Of a stretch of 64,000 nucleotides of DNA, positions 13,616-23,319 are shown piece after piece; the first letter of the stretch is position 1, and every line of letters begins with the position of its first letter. The stretch is taken from NCBI GenBank assembly GCA_963281155.1, contig CAUJLY010000006.1, forward strand, positions 2,790,001 to 2,854,000. The letters are read 5' to 3'. A program made the position numbers and the translations under genes. The notes below the pieces were generated by a model. The model saw only the letters and a program-made list of their open reading frames with translations. It searched no databases and was not told the origin of the DNA. The DNA comes from Rhabditophanes sp. KR3021 (Eukaryota; Nematoda; Chromadorea; Rhabditida; Alloionematidae).

Positions 13616-15195
13616 TTAATAGTCTTTGTAATAATATTTGATAAATTTAATGGTAATGATTACCGTGATTATGCCGGTAAAAATAAAAGAACTGAAGGCA
13701 ATTAAAAGACTAAAATTGATTAAAGATAAACACAGATTAAATGAGGGGAGACGAATTGAAGTTTGAGGTAAAGCTTGAGAGATATTTTGGTTGTTAACAC
13801 CACTTGGATATCCAACAATTGTTAAAGTTTGCGAATTAAGTTTCATTTCATCAAGCGTAAAATTGTTTATACTTAAGTTGTCGGTACTTCTCTTACTTCT
13901 TTGGCGATCGCATGTGGGTGGCTAAAAGGTTGATCATATTAATAGTGGTAATGAAAACAAACTTACAATTATCAAAGCGCAATCATTATGATCATTATAA
14001 CAAATACTTATAGAGCATTTAAAACCAAGGTATTGTCTATCTGGAAATTTAAAGACACTAGCAACAACTGTCGCTGACAATTTATCTGAACTATAAATTA
14101 TTTGTGGCAACACATTAGCATCAACTGTACAACCATCCTCGTCAACGACTAATTCTTGTTTTCCATTTTCATTATCAGCATAGCAATTTCTGACAAGCAT
14201 ATTGAATCGTGAGGGTGCTGCTTCTGTATTACAACTCCATTCATGAATAGCTGGTTCACCAACCATCGCATGCGTCAAAACACTTCCATCTATATTTTTG
14301 AGTATATAAGAACATTTGGGTGGTTCAACTGTGATTCGTACATTTTCGGCTTCATTGGGAATAACATCAAATCCGGCAGTAACAGTTTTATGCAAATCAG
14401 GAAATGAACAACTAATGTGATATGCCTTATCCATCTTTGTTACAAATTGTTTATGATAACTTGCAATAACGACAAAAGAAACTTTATCAGAAGGTGGATT
14501 TAATAAAGAATCTGTCTTGGCATAACACTCGGCAATAGGAACTGTCAATTCAGACCAAAAAGTTTGTCTTTTATTTCTATCACGAGAATAAATATTATCG
14601 TTTGTTGCTTGGCACGGTGGACAAACTAATGGACATTCTTTATTATATCCAAATAAAGGGATAGAATTATCTGTACTTAATTGAGTATATGGGCTTTTCA
14701 TATTTGAGGGGTAACGATTTTCTTTGATAAATTGCATCAAATTATAATTGTTTGAATTAGGGTGTCCATTAGGATCAACGATATTTAAGTTTTGCAAAGT
14801 TTGAAAGTTAGATAATCGTTGGGCATATCTGTCTCCCTTTGGGTCAAGTAATTGATATCCATTTTCGAAAGAATTGGGATCTAAGTATAAATATTTAAAA
14901 AATAAATTTTATTCGACTTACATTTGTTTGATTGAGGAAATACTTTTATACATGCAGGTTTATCGTGTTCCCCTTTTACGTATAATTTTCCATAAAACGG
15001 TCTAGCGGTTTCCAAAGAAATCTTTATCTTTTCTAATGAACATTCGACTTTCGGTTGAGCTAAAAATTGCATTCAAAAGATGATAAAAATCAACTTACAT
15101 ATGAATTCATTATCAAAATCATTGGCATTATAACAATTAGTGAAATAACAAAAAAATACAAGGAACAAAACCGCTTGAAAGGTTGAAAGAATCAT
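13616..15195 (-). CDS. ZP-domain transmembrane protein (cuticlin-like)
   Basis: Four exons (15195-15099, 15059-14922, 14880-13967, 13921-13616) give 484 residues. A signal peptide (MILSTFQAVLFLVFF) is followed by a zona pellucida module starting near residue 37 with VECSLEKIKISLETARPFYG and KLYVKGEHDKPACIKVF. The C-terminal half carries RNCYADNENG and VVDEDGCTVD, typical of nematode cuticlin ZP domains, and ends PPTC. Next comes a basic RQRSKR furin-type site (about 389-394) and a C-terminal membrane span (about 443-470). This order of ZP, furin site and TM is the standard architecture for polymerising ZP proteins of cuticle or apical matrix. An unusually long spacer (about residues 80-200, with CPLVCPPC and a basic RDRNKR) separates the ZP halves. 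It may carry a second cleavage site. Confidence 0.87.
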
Positions 15196-15984
15196 GCTTT
15201 GTAAAAGTGTTCGAATAGATTATGAAGAATCACATAAACAGCGATTAAGACAAGCGGAGATATTTGTATTAACTTGATTAAAAGATTAACTTTAAATAAG
15301 ATTAAGTTTAGATGAAAAACAAATACTAAGGCGTTCAATGTGCAAAAAGTTCAAGACCTTTGCGTCTAAACATGGGTCATAAACAAAAATCATTTAAAAG
15401 TTCAAGAAAAGAGGTAGGAAAATGATTGAGGAGGTTTGAACATGCTTGACAAATAATAGACACTATATCTTTCGACCTTACAATTAGACGTCTACTTTTA
15501 TGTTGGCATTAAAGTAACAATAGGTAAAAAGTGTGGCCATCACCAACTTAAGATAAACACTTTTTTGTTGTATGCATGCAAAGGACAAGAATGCATCTAA
15601 AATGGTATACACTTTCTATTGTTTTTTTACCATTAAGATATGTTTTATCTAATTTATTTATAATATCAAACAATTGTTTTGTTTGCTGTTAAACACTAGA
15701 TTAATAATCATTTCATAAATATATTAAGAAACCTTTTGAAATCAAATGTATAAGTCAGGGGCAAAATAGTTTTAATATTTATGACTTTTACTGTTTAGTC
15801 ACCATGTAAAGTGTTGATTATAAGAAGGCAAAAGTCAGATTTATTAAAAGTTCTTTTTATGAAATTGTTGTTCAAAAAATAAATTTAAAAATAAATAGAA
15901 GGATATGCATTCAAGGTTATTGAAAAAAGATTTTATTTAAAGCTAATGCAATTATGCATCGTGTGAGAAAGTCAATTAATAATA
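15196..15984. other. Intergenic region between ZP gene and AGBL4
   Basis: This 789-bp AT-rich stretch holds the ZP gene promoter and the 3' end of AGBL4, which lies on the same strand and is transcribed towards it. No further coding or RNA gene was seen. Confidence 0.5.
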
Positions 15985-17540
15985 CTATAGCTTCTTTTTC
16001 TCCCTTTTGATAGAAGAAGTGGAGCCTTTATTAGTGCAAGTTTGTTTTTCCATTCCTTTAAAAGCTTTCATAGATCTTTTTGGTAAAAAACTTTCAAATG
16101 ATCTAAACATTTTTATGGTTCGTTTGTTATTTTTAAGCAGGTAGTAATTAAAGAGCGCAACACCTAGTCCATTGCCAAGATTTTCGTAGTTGTGTTGTAG
16201 ATAAAAAAGCGTCTTGCTGTTTTCGTCATCATTTGGGTGAAAGGAAAAGAATGATATTTCAAAAGTAAAACAAAGGCAACTTTTCGACACCAAATTAGAC
16301 AAAGTTCGACGAGAAGTGCCGGCTTTATCTGAGTCGACATTAAATTGCGTCCTACTTAAGGAGTAATCCTCCGCATTTTCTGCCATCAAATAAGGAAGAA
16401 TTAATTGAGTTTCGCAATGTTGAGGATTTTTAGAAAGTAAATTACCAATCAAAAATCCATTTGTTTGTTGTGAATGTGCATGAATATCGATGCAAAAAAT
16501 TAATTCAATATCCTTAATTAAAGAAAATACAATGCTTTAAATCAAAAATCTTACAGAATTATTTTCATATTGAATTAAAAGGTTTTTGACACTCATTATA
16601 CTTGGATGCGCCCAACTTGATGGCTCTAAATACTGCCTGTTTAAATCATTTCCCACGATATTACATCTAAATATGTATTTGAAAGTACTTATTGAGATAT
16701 GCATGATTTAAATTACCTATAATTACCGATATACACGCCATCTGGATTTAGCATTGGAATTATTTTAAAGGTATAATTGTCCCTTAATTCAAAAGCTTTA
16801 TAGTCATCACTAACCAAAAAATCAAGCAAACCATGCAATACGTGACTTGCAGGTGTCTCACCGGGATGAACTCTTGCTGTAATAAATATTACTTTTTGCT
16901 TTTTTGGAATTGAATGAATGTGATTTGATATTGTCAAAAGGTCAATGTTTTTTTTCATCACTGATTGGGCAATTATGTCTCGTCTAAGAAAAGCGGAATG
17001 CTGTGTTTCAAGTTTATGTATGTATTTTTGCAAATGCGAATAGCCATATGGTATGCAGTAAGCAAATTCATATATTCCACCGCATTTAAAGTTAAAGGTA
17101 ATAGAAAGAATAGGCTTTTGTCCGTGTAAGTTACTTACCGAATAAAAAACATTTGATCGTTTAATTCGATGCCTAAATTATGTATAATAGACTATTGTTA
17201 AAGAAAGTAAATATGATATTAGTTACCATTCAGTTGAATTGGGTTTTTTATAAACAGGGGCAGCATCTCCCTTTTCAAACATGGTTCTCTTTTTAGAAAA
17301 GTTGCAAATGTTTAATAACACGCTTTGATTTTCAGCTGCATTCCAGACTTTAAAATAAAACCATACACGATAGTTGGCGTTGCATGTATCTGGCCGGATG
17401 AATAGATCATATTCACATTTGTTAATTATATCAACTCGACCGAGATTGCCACATTCAAAATTAGCATCAAATATAAGTTCACCAGGAGCAATGGACCCAT
17501 AACCTGCCTTAACATTTCCAGGACCATAAAAAGTTGCCAT
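15985..17540 (-). CDS. agbl4: Cytosolic carboxypeptidase 6 / AGBL4 (tubulin deglutamylase)
   Basis: Four exons (17540-17227, 17172-16717, 16666-16555, 16512-15985) give 469 residues. The N-domain reads LIFDANFECGNLGRVD and EYDLFIRPDTCN, nearly identical in pattern to vertebrate CCP6. The M14 peptidase domain has the zinc motif HPGE (about H207/E210), the substrate-contacting block MLNPDGVYIGNYR followed by DLNR, the third zinc ligand in DIHAHS (about H305), and the catalytic Glu in CFTFEISFF. All key residues are present, so an active metallocarboxypeptidase is expected. CCP6 removes polyglutamate from tubulin and other proteins. The C-terminus is short and basic (KREKKKL). The ATG is placed by homology at the start of the N-domain. 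Confidence 0.94.
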
Positions 17541-19026
17541 CTTTAGAACAAATAAATATAAGAATTAATATTTTTACAAGGTCAAAATATCCATCTTATG
17601 AATGGTATGTATCAAAACAAATATCTGAATGGTTTGCTTATGTGATATTGTGTGTTAAAACCGTAGAATCCGCTATTAAAGTAAATAACTTCCGAGAATG
17701 GACCTCAAAACATAATTCTGTTCTTTTGGTAGCCGACATATTAGAGAGTTATTGTTCAATGAAAATGCTCAAACTCATTGATATCCATTTAACCGGCAAA
17801 ATGTCAAATCTTGTATGATTTATTATTGGGCCGTTATATGTAAAAAACGTTTTACCCAAAATTCATTCAAATGGATGATTAGTATAAAAATAGACCTCAA
17901 TTCCATGAATTTTTTATAATAAAATATTAAATAGTAAAAAAATGTTGTCTAATGTCAAGCTTTGTCAATTTGAAACTAATTGGGGTGATGCAAATTACGG
18001 GTGAACTTGAAAAATGTATACTCAGTTATTTATTAAATTACAGTCTTTAATCTAGTTAATGTTTTCCAAGAATGATAAAGATATTCATGAATTTAATTAT
18101 ACCAAAAGGTAAGTTGAAATTATGTAAGAATAGCATTCTCATCATTTTATTTATTCGCAACAGTTCTGACTTAAATGAAGTTTCTATATTTTTCAGATAC
18201 ACTATATCATGGATACTGTCGAATATTCTCCAATTGTCTCCATAATCACCGTCATTATACTTATAATTTTGATAATGACTTGTTTCTTGGCAAAAGACAT
18301 TGAAATATAAAGGCATTTGCATTATTCAAATATACTCTAATAATCGGCCTATTGCTTAAATAAATGTATACGTACGTTTGCAAGAAGCAATGTAAGTCAG
18401 TTCAAATTAATCTTTTGACTTTATATTTAGATTGTAATACCTAGAGTGAATTCGGAGAGATGCTGATTTTGATTCGTTGCATAAACACTTTTTTATCTTA
18501 AAACATCTTTTTACTTAATAAAAGTTGATTAACACAAATATTATCATTATCTAAATTCAATTAATATGTTTATAATTGCGCGAAGACACTGCATTCCATT
18601 CACAGGTTCGTGTTTCGTCTGATTATAAAATTACAATTTTAACATTTTTTTCAACTTTTTCTGCATGAGAAAATATTTTTTAAAAACGTTTCTTATTCAG
18701 TTTTTCTTGCTCTTTCTGAATATATACTTTTTATTTGATTTCAATAAGTTTTGGAACATTTTGATTGTTGGGGTTTGCCTTAGGGCTTGCACAAAATTTG
18801 TTTGAAAAGATTTACTAGATTTTCAGAATGCCGCAAACAGTCTTTAAGAACTCGGAGTTTGGCTGAGATAGGAGGGGGTCAAAAAATTTAATGTACCCCT
18901 CCTTATTCATTCTGTCGATTCAGCTCGTGTAATCTATTATTATTTTGCAATCATTGTTCACAGGAAATTGTGTTTTTTAGATAAATAAAATAAAAGTTTT
19001 ATTCGGCCAAAGTACAAAATATTACT
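17541..19026. other. Intergenic region with weak small-ORF candidates
   Basis: Contains two ambiguous candidates. One is a 94-codon open frame at 17534-17818 (+) with natural-looking codon variety but no good ATG (its first internal Met is near its end). The other is a spliced-looking segment on the plus strand with a GTAAGT donor at 18109 and a TTTTTCAG acceptor ending at 18196. An 8-bp perfect inverted repeat (AGGAGGGG ... CCCCTCCT) lies near 18871-18904. None can be assigned a function. Confidence 0.4.
18072..18310 (+). CDS. Possible spliced small gene with 33-residue membrane micropeptide
   Basis: Exon 18072-18108 ends at a strong GTAAGT donor; the next exon begins at 18197 after TTTTTCAG. 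Exon 2 holds an ATG at 18209 opening a 33-codon frame, stop at 18308-18310. It reads MDTVEYSPIV, then an almost uninterrupted hydrophobic stretch (SIITVIILIILIMTCFLA), then a charged KDIEI end. The sequence suggests a single-pass membrane micropeptide. A 47-codon spliced frame from 18072 ending at 18303 is an alternative. An 88-codon frame on the opposite strand (18056-18322) competes, so strand and coding status are uncertain. Confidence 0.27.
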
Positions 19027-19404
19027 TTAATCATGTTTAACACAGTCAATGTTATGAACAATAGGTGTATTAGGTCTATAATCAAAATGAACTTCTCCAA
19101 AAACAGATTCAGTTTCAGGACAATAACAAGCATACACTAAATATGGCTTAAGATTGAAAAATTGATCACGAGAACCTTTCAGTGTGTAAGTTTTAGTCTT
19201 ATTAAAATTATAGTCATTTTCTTGCAAATCCAAAGACATATCTCTACCTATTAAATCAGCGTCACATAAATGTAGTGTGTAGTAGCCATTTTGTTTTTTA
19301 AAGTCTGGGCAAGTTATGGTTCCTGTAAGCTCTACATTTTGAATTTCTGTGAAAGCTATAGAAATAAGTGTTAGAAGAAATAATATTGGAAATATAAATT
19401 TCAT
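19027..19404 (-). CDS. Small secreted protein, transthyretin-like pattern
   Basis: Single-exon gene of 125 residues with a signal peptide (MKFIFPILFLLTLISIAFT). The mature part follows the nematode transthyretin-like plan: a short first strand ending GTITC, a middle element containing LCDAD, a DMSLDLQ...YTLKGS segment, and a closing LKPYLVYACYC. TTL proteins are secreted and mostly of unknown function. The match is divergent, so it is offered as a resemblance. It lies about 1.8 kb from another small secreted gene of similar layout on the same strand, suggesting an old local duplication with strong divergence. Confidence 0.62.
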   Translation of the reverse strand: MKFIFPILFLLTLISIAFTEIQNVELTGTITCPDFKKQNGYYTLHLCDADLIGRDMSLDLQENDYNFNKTKTYTLKGSRDQFFNLKPYLVYACYCPETESVFGEVHFDYRPNTPIVHNIDCVKHD

Positions 19405-19663
19405 GTTTAATGTGATTAAATAAATGTATTTGTTGTTTAGATATTTGATTGTTTAAACAATGTATGTAATTGTTAGTCAAAATAACCTTTAATTGAAAGC
19501 ATGATGAATTTAAATGTTTTATTTCTTAAAACAAAATATTATAATTAAAAGGCTTATATTTATATTATTAAATTAGTTTAAATATAATATTAACGAGAGG
19601 TATCCGAATTGTTTTGCTGGTCTCGAATGATGTATTGTAGTTTGCTGGTTTACCATTTTCTGT

Positions 19664-20446
19664 TTAAACGCCAAATGCATCTATGAGCAAACGATCTTCT
19701 CCAACAATATCAGATTCTTTACAAAAAGCAGTTTTCCATTTTTATATTCAACAGTATAGTAAATATGACCATAGATTTCACATCTTTCCACAACATTAAT
19801 CATTTTTCATTATCTGAACCAGAAAGAGTTGGGTAAGAGTCAAGACTAAAAAATGAAATAAATAAAGATGTTAATAGACTTACTCAAAGTTTCGCTTCTT
19901 CGGATTAACCAATTTAGTATCAGATATCTTGTAAGGAGTGACAAATTCAGCTAATTGCGTATCGCTCTTTCTTCTTTATAGTGTAAATCCGAGTGACTTT
20001 CTTGTGAAATAGAGTAACTGTCTTCGTCTTTTGTTATAGTAAAGGTTGCTTTACCAACATTATTATCATCAAGTTGCTGGAAAAGTTTGTTTTTGTTACC
20101 CACAATATTAACTTCAAAAGGAATGTCAGTATTATTGCTTGTGTCATACTCTAAATTATCTGGAAGTAGAATGACGTTTTTTAGTCATTTCTTCCTAACA
20201 TACTAATAATCAAAAATAAACTTAGCTTACTTACCTTCTTCAGTAATTTTAATTTCTGTTCATATTCGATTGCCAGAAGATTGGTCTTGATTAAATTTTT
20301 GACGGGCTCCCAAGTTGCATCTTGTAAGCCATAACCTTCCCAAATTACTAAGTACTTTTCAATTTTTCTCCTTTTACTTTATGGAATTTTTTGTCCAATA
20401 TCTTGATCAGATGTAATTTTGTAATAGTGAAGACTGTTGTAAGCAT
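19664..20446 (-). pseudogene. Chromodomain / chromoshadow-like (HP1-type) gene interrupted by single-base deletions
   Basis: Read on the minus strand, three exon-like blocks appear: about 20446-20235, 20159-19885 (junction near 19884) and 19845-19664. The first encodes KILDKKFHKVKGEK followed by KYLVIWEGYGLQDATWEPVK, a canonical chromodomain core. The last encodes YGHIYYTVEYKNGKLLFV then KESDIVGEDRLLIDAF and a stop, resembling a chromoshadow-type domain. The two introns have GTAAGTAAG/CCAG and GTAAGT/TTTTTTAG borders and are phase-compatible. Five frame shifts (near 20363-20367, 20259-20260, 19964-19975, 19803-19807 and 19718-19720) each correspond to one missing base, mostly in A/T runs, and no in-frame nonsense codon is seen between them. 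It is either a young pseudogene or, more likely, a real gene with sequence errors. HP1-like proteins bind methylated H3K9; that function is inferred. The 5' end is not resolved. Confidence 0.6.
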
Positions 20447-20782
20447 TTTATTTTAATTCAGTGTCTTTTGGATCGCTTTTAAACCAACCGCCTTGATATA
20501 AACTTAAGTAGATATGTATAAGATCAGTATTAGTGATTCGAGCAACAATAATAAATATATTTTAAAAATTATGAGTGCTATATAAATTTTCTTTAATACA
20601 CATATTTGGTATATTTTTAGCATCGCAACACTTAACATGCTTTCTAAAAATTAGCCTGACTTATTGAATTTTAAATGCATTTATATTTAACAGTAATCTT
20701 AGACGATACTTCAACAAGTAGAAATGAACAAGGCGTTCTAAGGAAGATTATAAGACATATATTTATTTATTGAAAAGACATA
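20447..20782. other. Spacer between the chromo gene and the upstream secreted gene
   Basis: About 340 bp, AT-rich. The chromo gene may start within it. The open segment around 20460-20480 is too short and too frame-ambiguous to call an exon. Confidence 0.35.
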
Positions 20783-21205
20783 TTAATAACATTTTACAAG
20801 CCCAAGTTTAGCAGTTCTTCCAACTTTTAAAGCAGTGGATATGCTAATATTTTTTGTAATAATTTCTTTTTCATCGCATTTACAAGATAATTTGAGGTAA
20901 GGTTCAAATTTAAAATAAGTTTGATATTTTGTATGAGCAAAGAAATTAAAAGAAGATGATTCTTTGTGAATTACTTTGTCATATGAATTCAATAGACTAT
21001 CTTTAAAAAAATTCTTATTCCAAATTTCAGACTTTACATAGGTGACTTTTTCTTCATTTGGACATGTAATATTCGCCGTTATCTGAATTTTATATTGTCT
21101 CCCTCTTTCGAAATCCATGACAGCTTGTTTTAAATCGTCTACAACATTTGATTTTGATAATGAAATTAGAATTAGAAAAAACAATACTTTTAAAATACAA
21201 TACAT
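20783..21205 (-). CDS. Small secreted protein, divergent transthyretin-like pattern
   Basis: Single exon. The open frame extends upstream, but the ATG at 21205-21203 is chosen because it directly precedes a signal peptide (MYCILKVLFFLILISLSKS), giving 140 residues. The mature region has ITANITCPNEE, a middle WNKNFF.DSLL element and FKFEPYLKLSCKC. These match the relative positions of the strand-Cys and PYL..C elements in the neighbouring gene at 19027-19404. Homology to TTL proteins is suggested by layout only. It ends VKCY. Transcription runs towards the chromodomain gene. Confidence 0.55.
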   Translation of the reverse strand: MYCILKVLFFLILISLSKSNVVDDLKQAVMDFERGRQYKIQITANITCPNEEKVTYVKSEIWNKNFFKDSLLNSYDKVIHKESSSFNFFAHTKYQTYFKFEPYLKLSCKCDEKEIITKNISISTALKVGRTAKLGLVKCY

Positions 21206-21615
21206 GATTAAATTAATTTTACAGAAAGTCTTAACTTTTATATTAATTTTTTGATAACGTGATATCAATGATAAATTTGGTTATTTCTAAACTTTCAAAA
21301 CAACTTTTCTCTCGATTATTCATGTCAAAACAATTATATGGAAACAAGTCCCATGAAGCATCAGATGTTGAACTTTAAGGGTTAAAATGAATTTATTTAA
21401 AACATGCACACTAAGTTTTTTCAAAAATTCTCTTATGACGTATAATTATAAAGTGAAATGAAAATACAAATCGAGATTTCTTAAATTAATAATGGCAAAT
21501 TTGAATACCAAGCGGGAAATATAAGTGATAATTATTATGCATGAAATTGCCAACATCAAACTTGATAGTCTTCTATGACAGGTGTCTCAGAAGAGTTCTC
21601 GGAGGATATATTTGT
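21206..21615. other. Intergenic spacer
   Basis: AT-rich DNA between two minus-strand small genes, with no recognised features. Confidence 0.4.
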
Positions 21616-21991
21616 TTAGGGCCTTTGTACTTCAAAGTTCAACTGAATTCCTTTTCCGTTTTCAGAAAGTTTGTGATCAACTATCTCGGAAATGCGTACA
21701 TGCATTTTCTTATAAAAGTTTAACGTCATTTTAAGATGAGCCTCAGTTTGCTTTCCACAAGAATTAATCTTCTTAAGCCCATTTTTTGGAACAGCTTTAT
21801 TTTTCTTATTGTTTTCTACAGGAAGACACATAGTAACATATCCCCGATAAACACTGGCAATAAGGGCACAGGTGAAACAAAATGCGCCGAAGATTACGGA
21901 GCAATACCGACCACTAATTTTCAACAAGAGTAATTAATTAAACTTTGCAATACAACACTTACATTATTACTAATACAACGTTATCATCCAT
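21616..21991 (-). CDS. Small predicted secreted or membrane protein, two exons, unrecognised
   Basis: Exon 1 is 21991-21963 (ATG at 21991) and exon 2 is 21913-21616. The 49-nt intron has GTAAGT at the donor and TTAG at the acceptor, and the joined frame (327 nt) gives 108 residues. An upstream in-frame stop precedes the ATG. The N-terminal 35 residues are hydrophobic (MDDNVVLVIIGRYCSVIFGA, continuing FCFTCALIASVY) and act as a signal peptide or anchor. The remainder is polar and lysine-rich (ENNKKNKAVPKNGLKKINSC). No family is recognised. The internal ATG, splice phase and codon content support a real gene, but expression is unproven. Confidence 0.5.
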
Positions 21992-23145
21992 TTTAGATGG
22001 TAATGTTTCTGAAATATGGAAAAATTAAATAATAAGCTAAGTAACAGTGATTTCTATAATTAAAAAGTGGTAAACTAACTTTATTCAAATAATTAAATAT
22101 CGAGTGCAGCCTAATGGCGTGTCAATAAACAACCTAATAGGATATATTTTTGTGCCTGACGGTTTCAAATGTAATAATGCAGCCTCACGCTTTCCTCTGT
22201 AATTAGATGGCACCGTGTAATGGGAATATGGTTTTTCATAAAACTTAATGCTCTTTGGTTTGTTTATGAGGATATTACACAAAATAGTGTGAATCACAAA
22301 CTAGCAATGTGTTAATTGGATACTCATTGTTAAAGAAAAGTAAATGATACAAAAAAATGAGCAGATTAATAAGTTCTTGACAATTTTATTTTTATAAATT
22401 GTCGTCGAATGGAAGTAATGTGTATATAACTGATAAAAATTGAGGTCTCTATCTTAGATGATTATTTATACAACAATAAGTTCAAAGTCAAGGCGTTATT
22501 ATAAATAAGCTATTTGGGGACTAATTTTACAATGTCTTTTAAGTCATAAATTTATATCCTTACATGCCCACAAATCTTTTTAGCTGCTAATTATTTACAA
22601 AGAATAATAATTAGCGGTATTATTAAATATAATATTCTTAATTTGAAATTTTTTAAATCAAATCCATTTATCCTAGTTTAAAATTGAGAATTATATGCAT
22701 TTGATTTTCTTATTTGGCAATAAAATTGAACTCTTCGTTAGAATTTGGATGATATTGTAACTTTCAATTAATATGTACGTATAATAACTTTGTTAAACAA
22801 AGCCTTTTCCAGCAGCAAGCAAATATTCGTTTCAAGATTGTTTGAAAGGGAATAGTGGCTTCTCGTACGGTAAATTGACATAAATAATCAATTATTATTA
22901 AAATATTAAATAATAGACAATGATGTTTTTGATTTTTTACAGTTTTTAATTATATGTATAAACCTTTCAATTGGCTATAAATCCGGCAAACAAGAAACAG
23001 TTGTTTTGACTAACCAAAATTGGTATATTTATTTTTCAATGCACAGAGAATAAAAATGATATCACAATTCACTCTCATTCAAAAGAATATATAATTAGCA
23101 AAAATAATTACAAACTATCATTCATTTAAAAAAAAGTATTATTAA
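21992..23145. other. Intergenic region
   Basis: A 70-codon frame at 22085-22297 (-) lacks an ATG (it opens at GTG), and the opposite strand reads equally well there, so neither is called. The remainder is AT-rich without recognised features. Confidence 0.35.
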
Positions 23146-23319
23146 TTAGACTTTTACCTCTTCCAAAGCTAATGACATATAAGTAGGGAAACAATCCTTG
23201 TACACAGAAGCAAACTGAACTCTTTTGTCCAAGACATAAAATAAATTGTTTTGTACATTGATTATGATCATACAATTAAGTTCAAAAATTCCCAATAAAA
23301 ATACTGGTAGTAAGATCAT
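23146..23319 (-). CDS. 57-residue secreted peptide precursor candidate
   Basis: Uninterrupted frame from ATG (23319) to TAA (23148-23146). The first 16 residues (MILLPVFLLGIFELNC) look like a signal peptide. Then comes a short linker and a dibasic LDKR, after which the sequence runs VQFASVYKDCFPTYMSLALE and ends EEVKV. A signal peptide followed by a Lys-Arg processing site is the layout of neuropeptide-like precursors; this is a structural inference and no known peptide motif is recognised. No splice sites are required. Confidence 0.38.
   Translation of the reverse strand: MILLPVFLLGIFELNCMIIINVQNNLFYVLDKRVQFASVYKDCFPTYMSLALEEVKV

Noticed and set aside
17139..17172. GTAAGT within AGBL4 as a splice donor at 17138
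   Set aside because: The frame continues open through it, and the continuing residues (VSNLHGQKPILSITF) align with the CCP6 N-domain.
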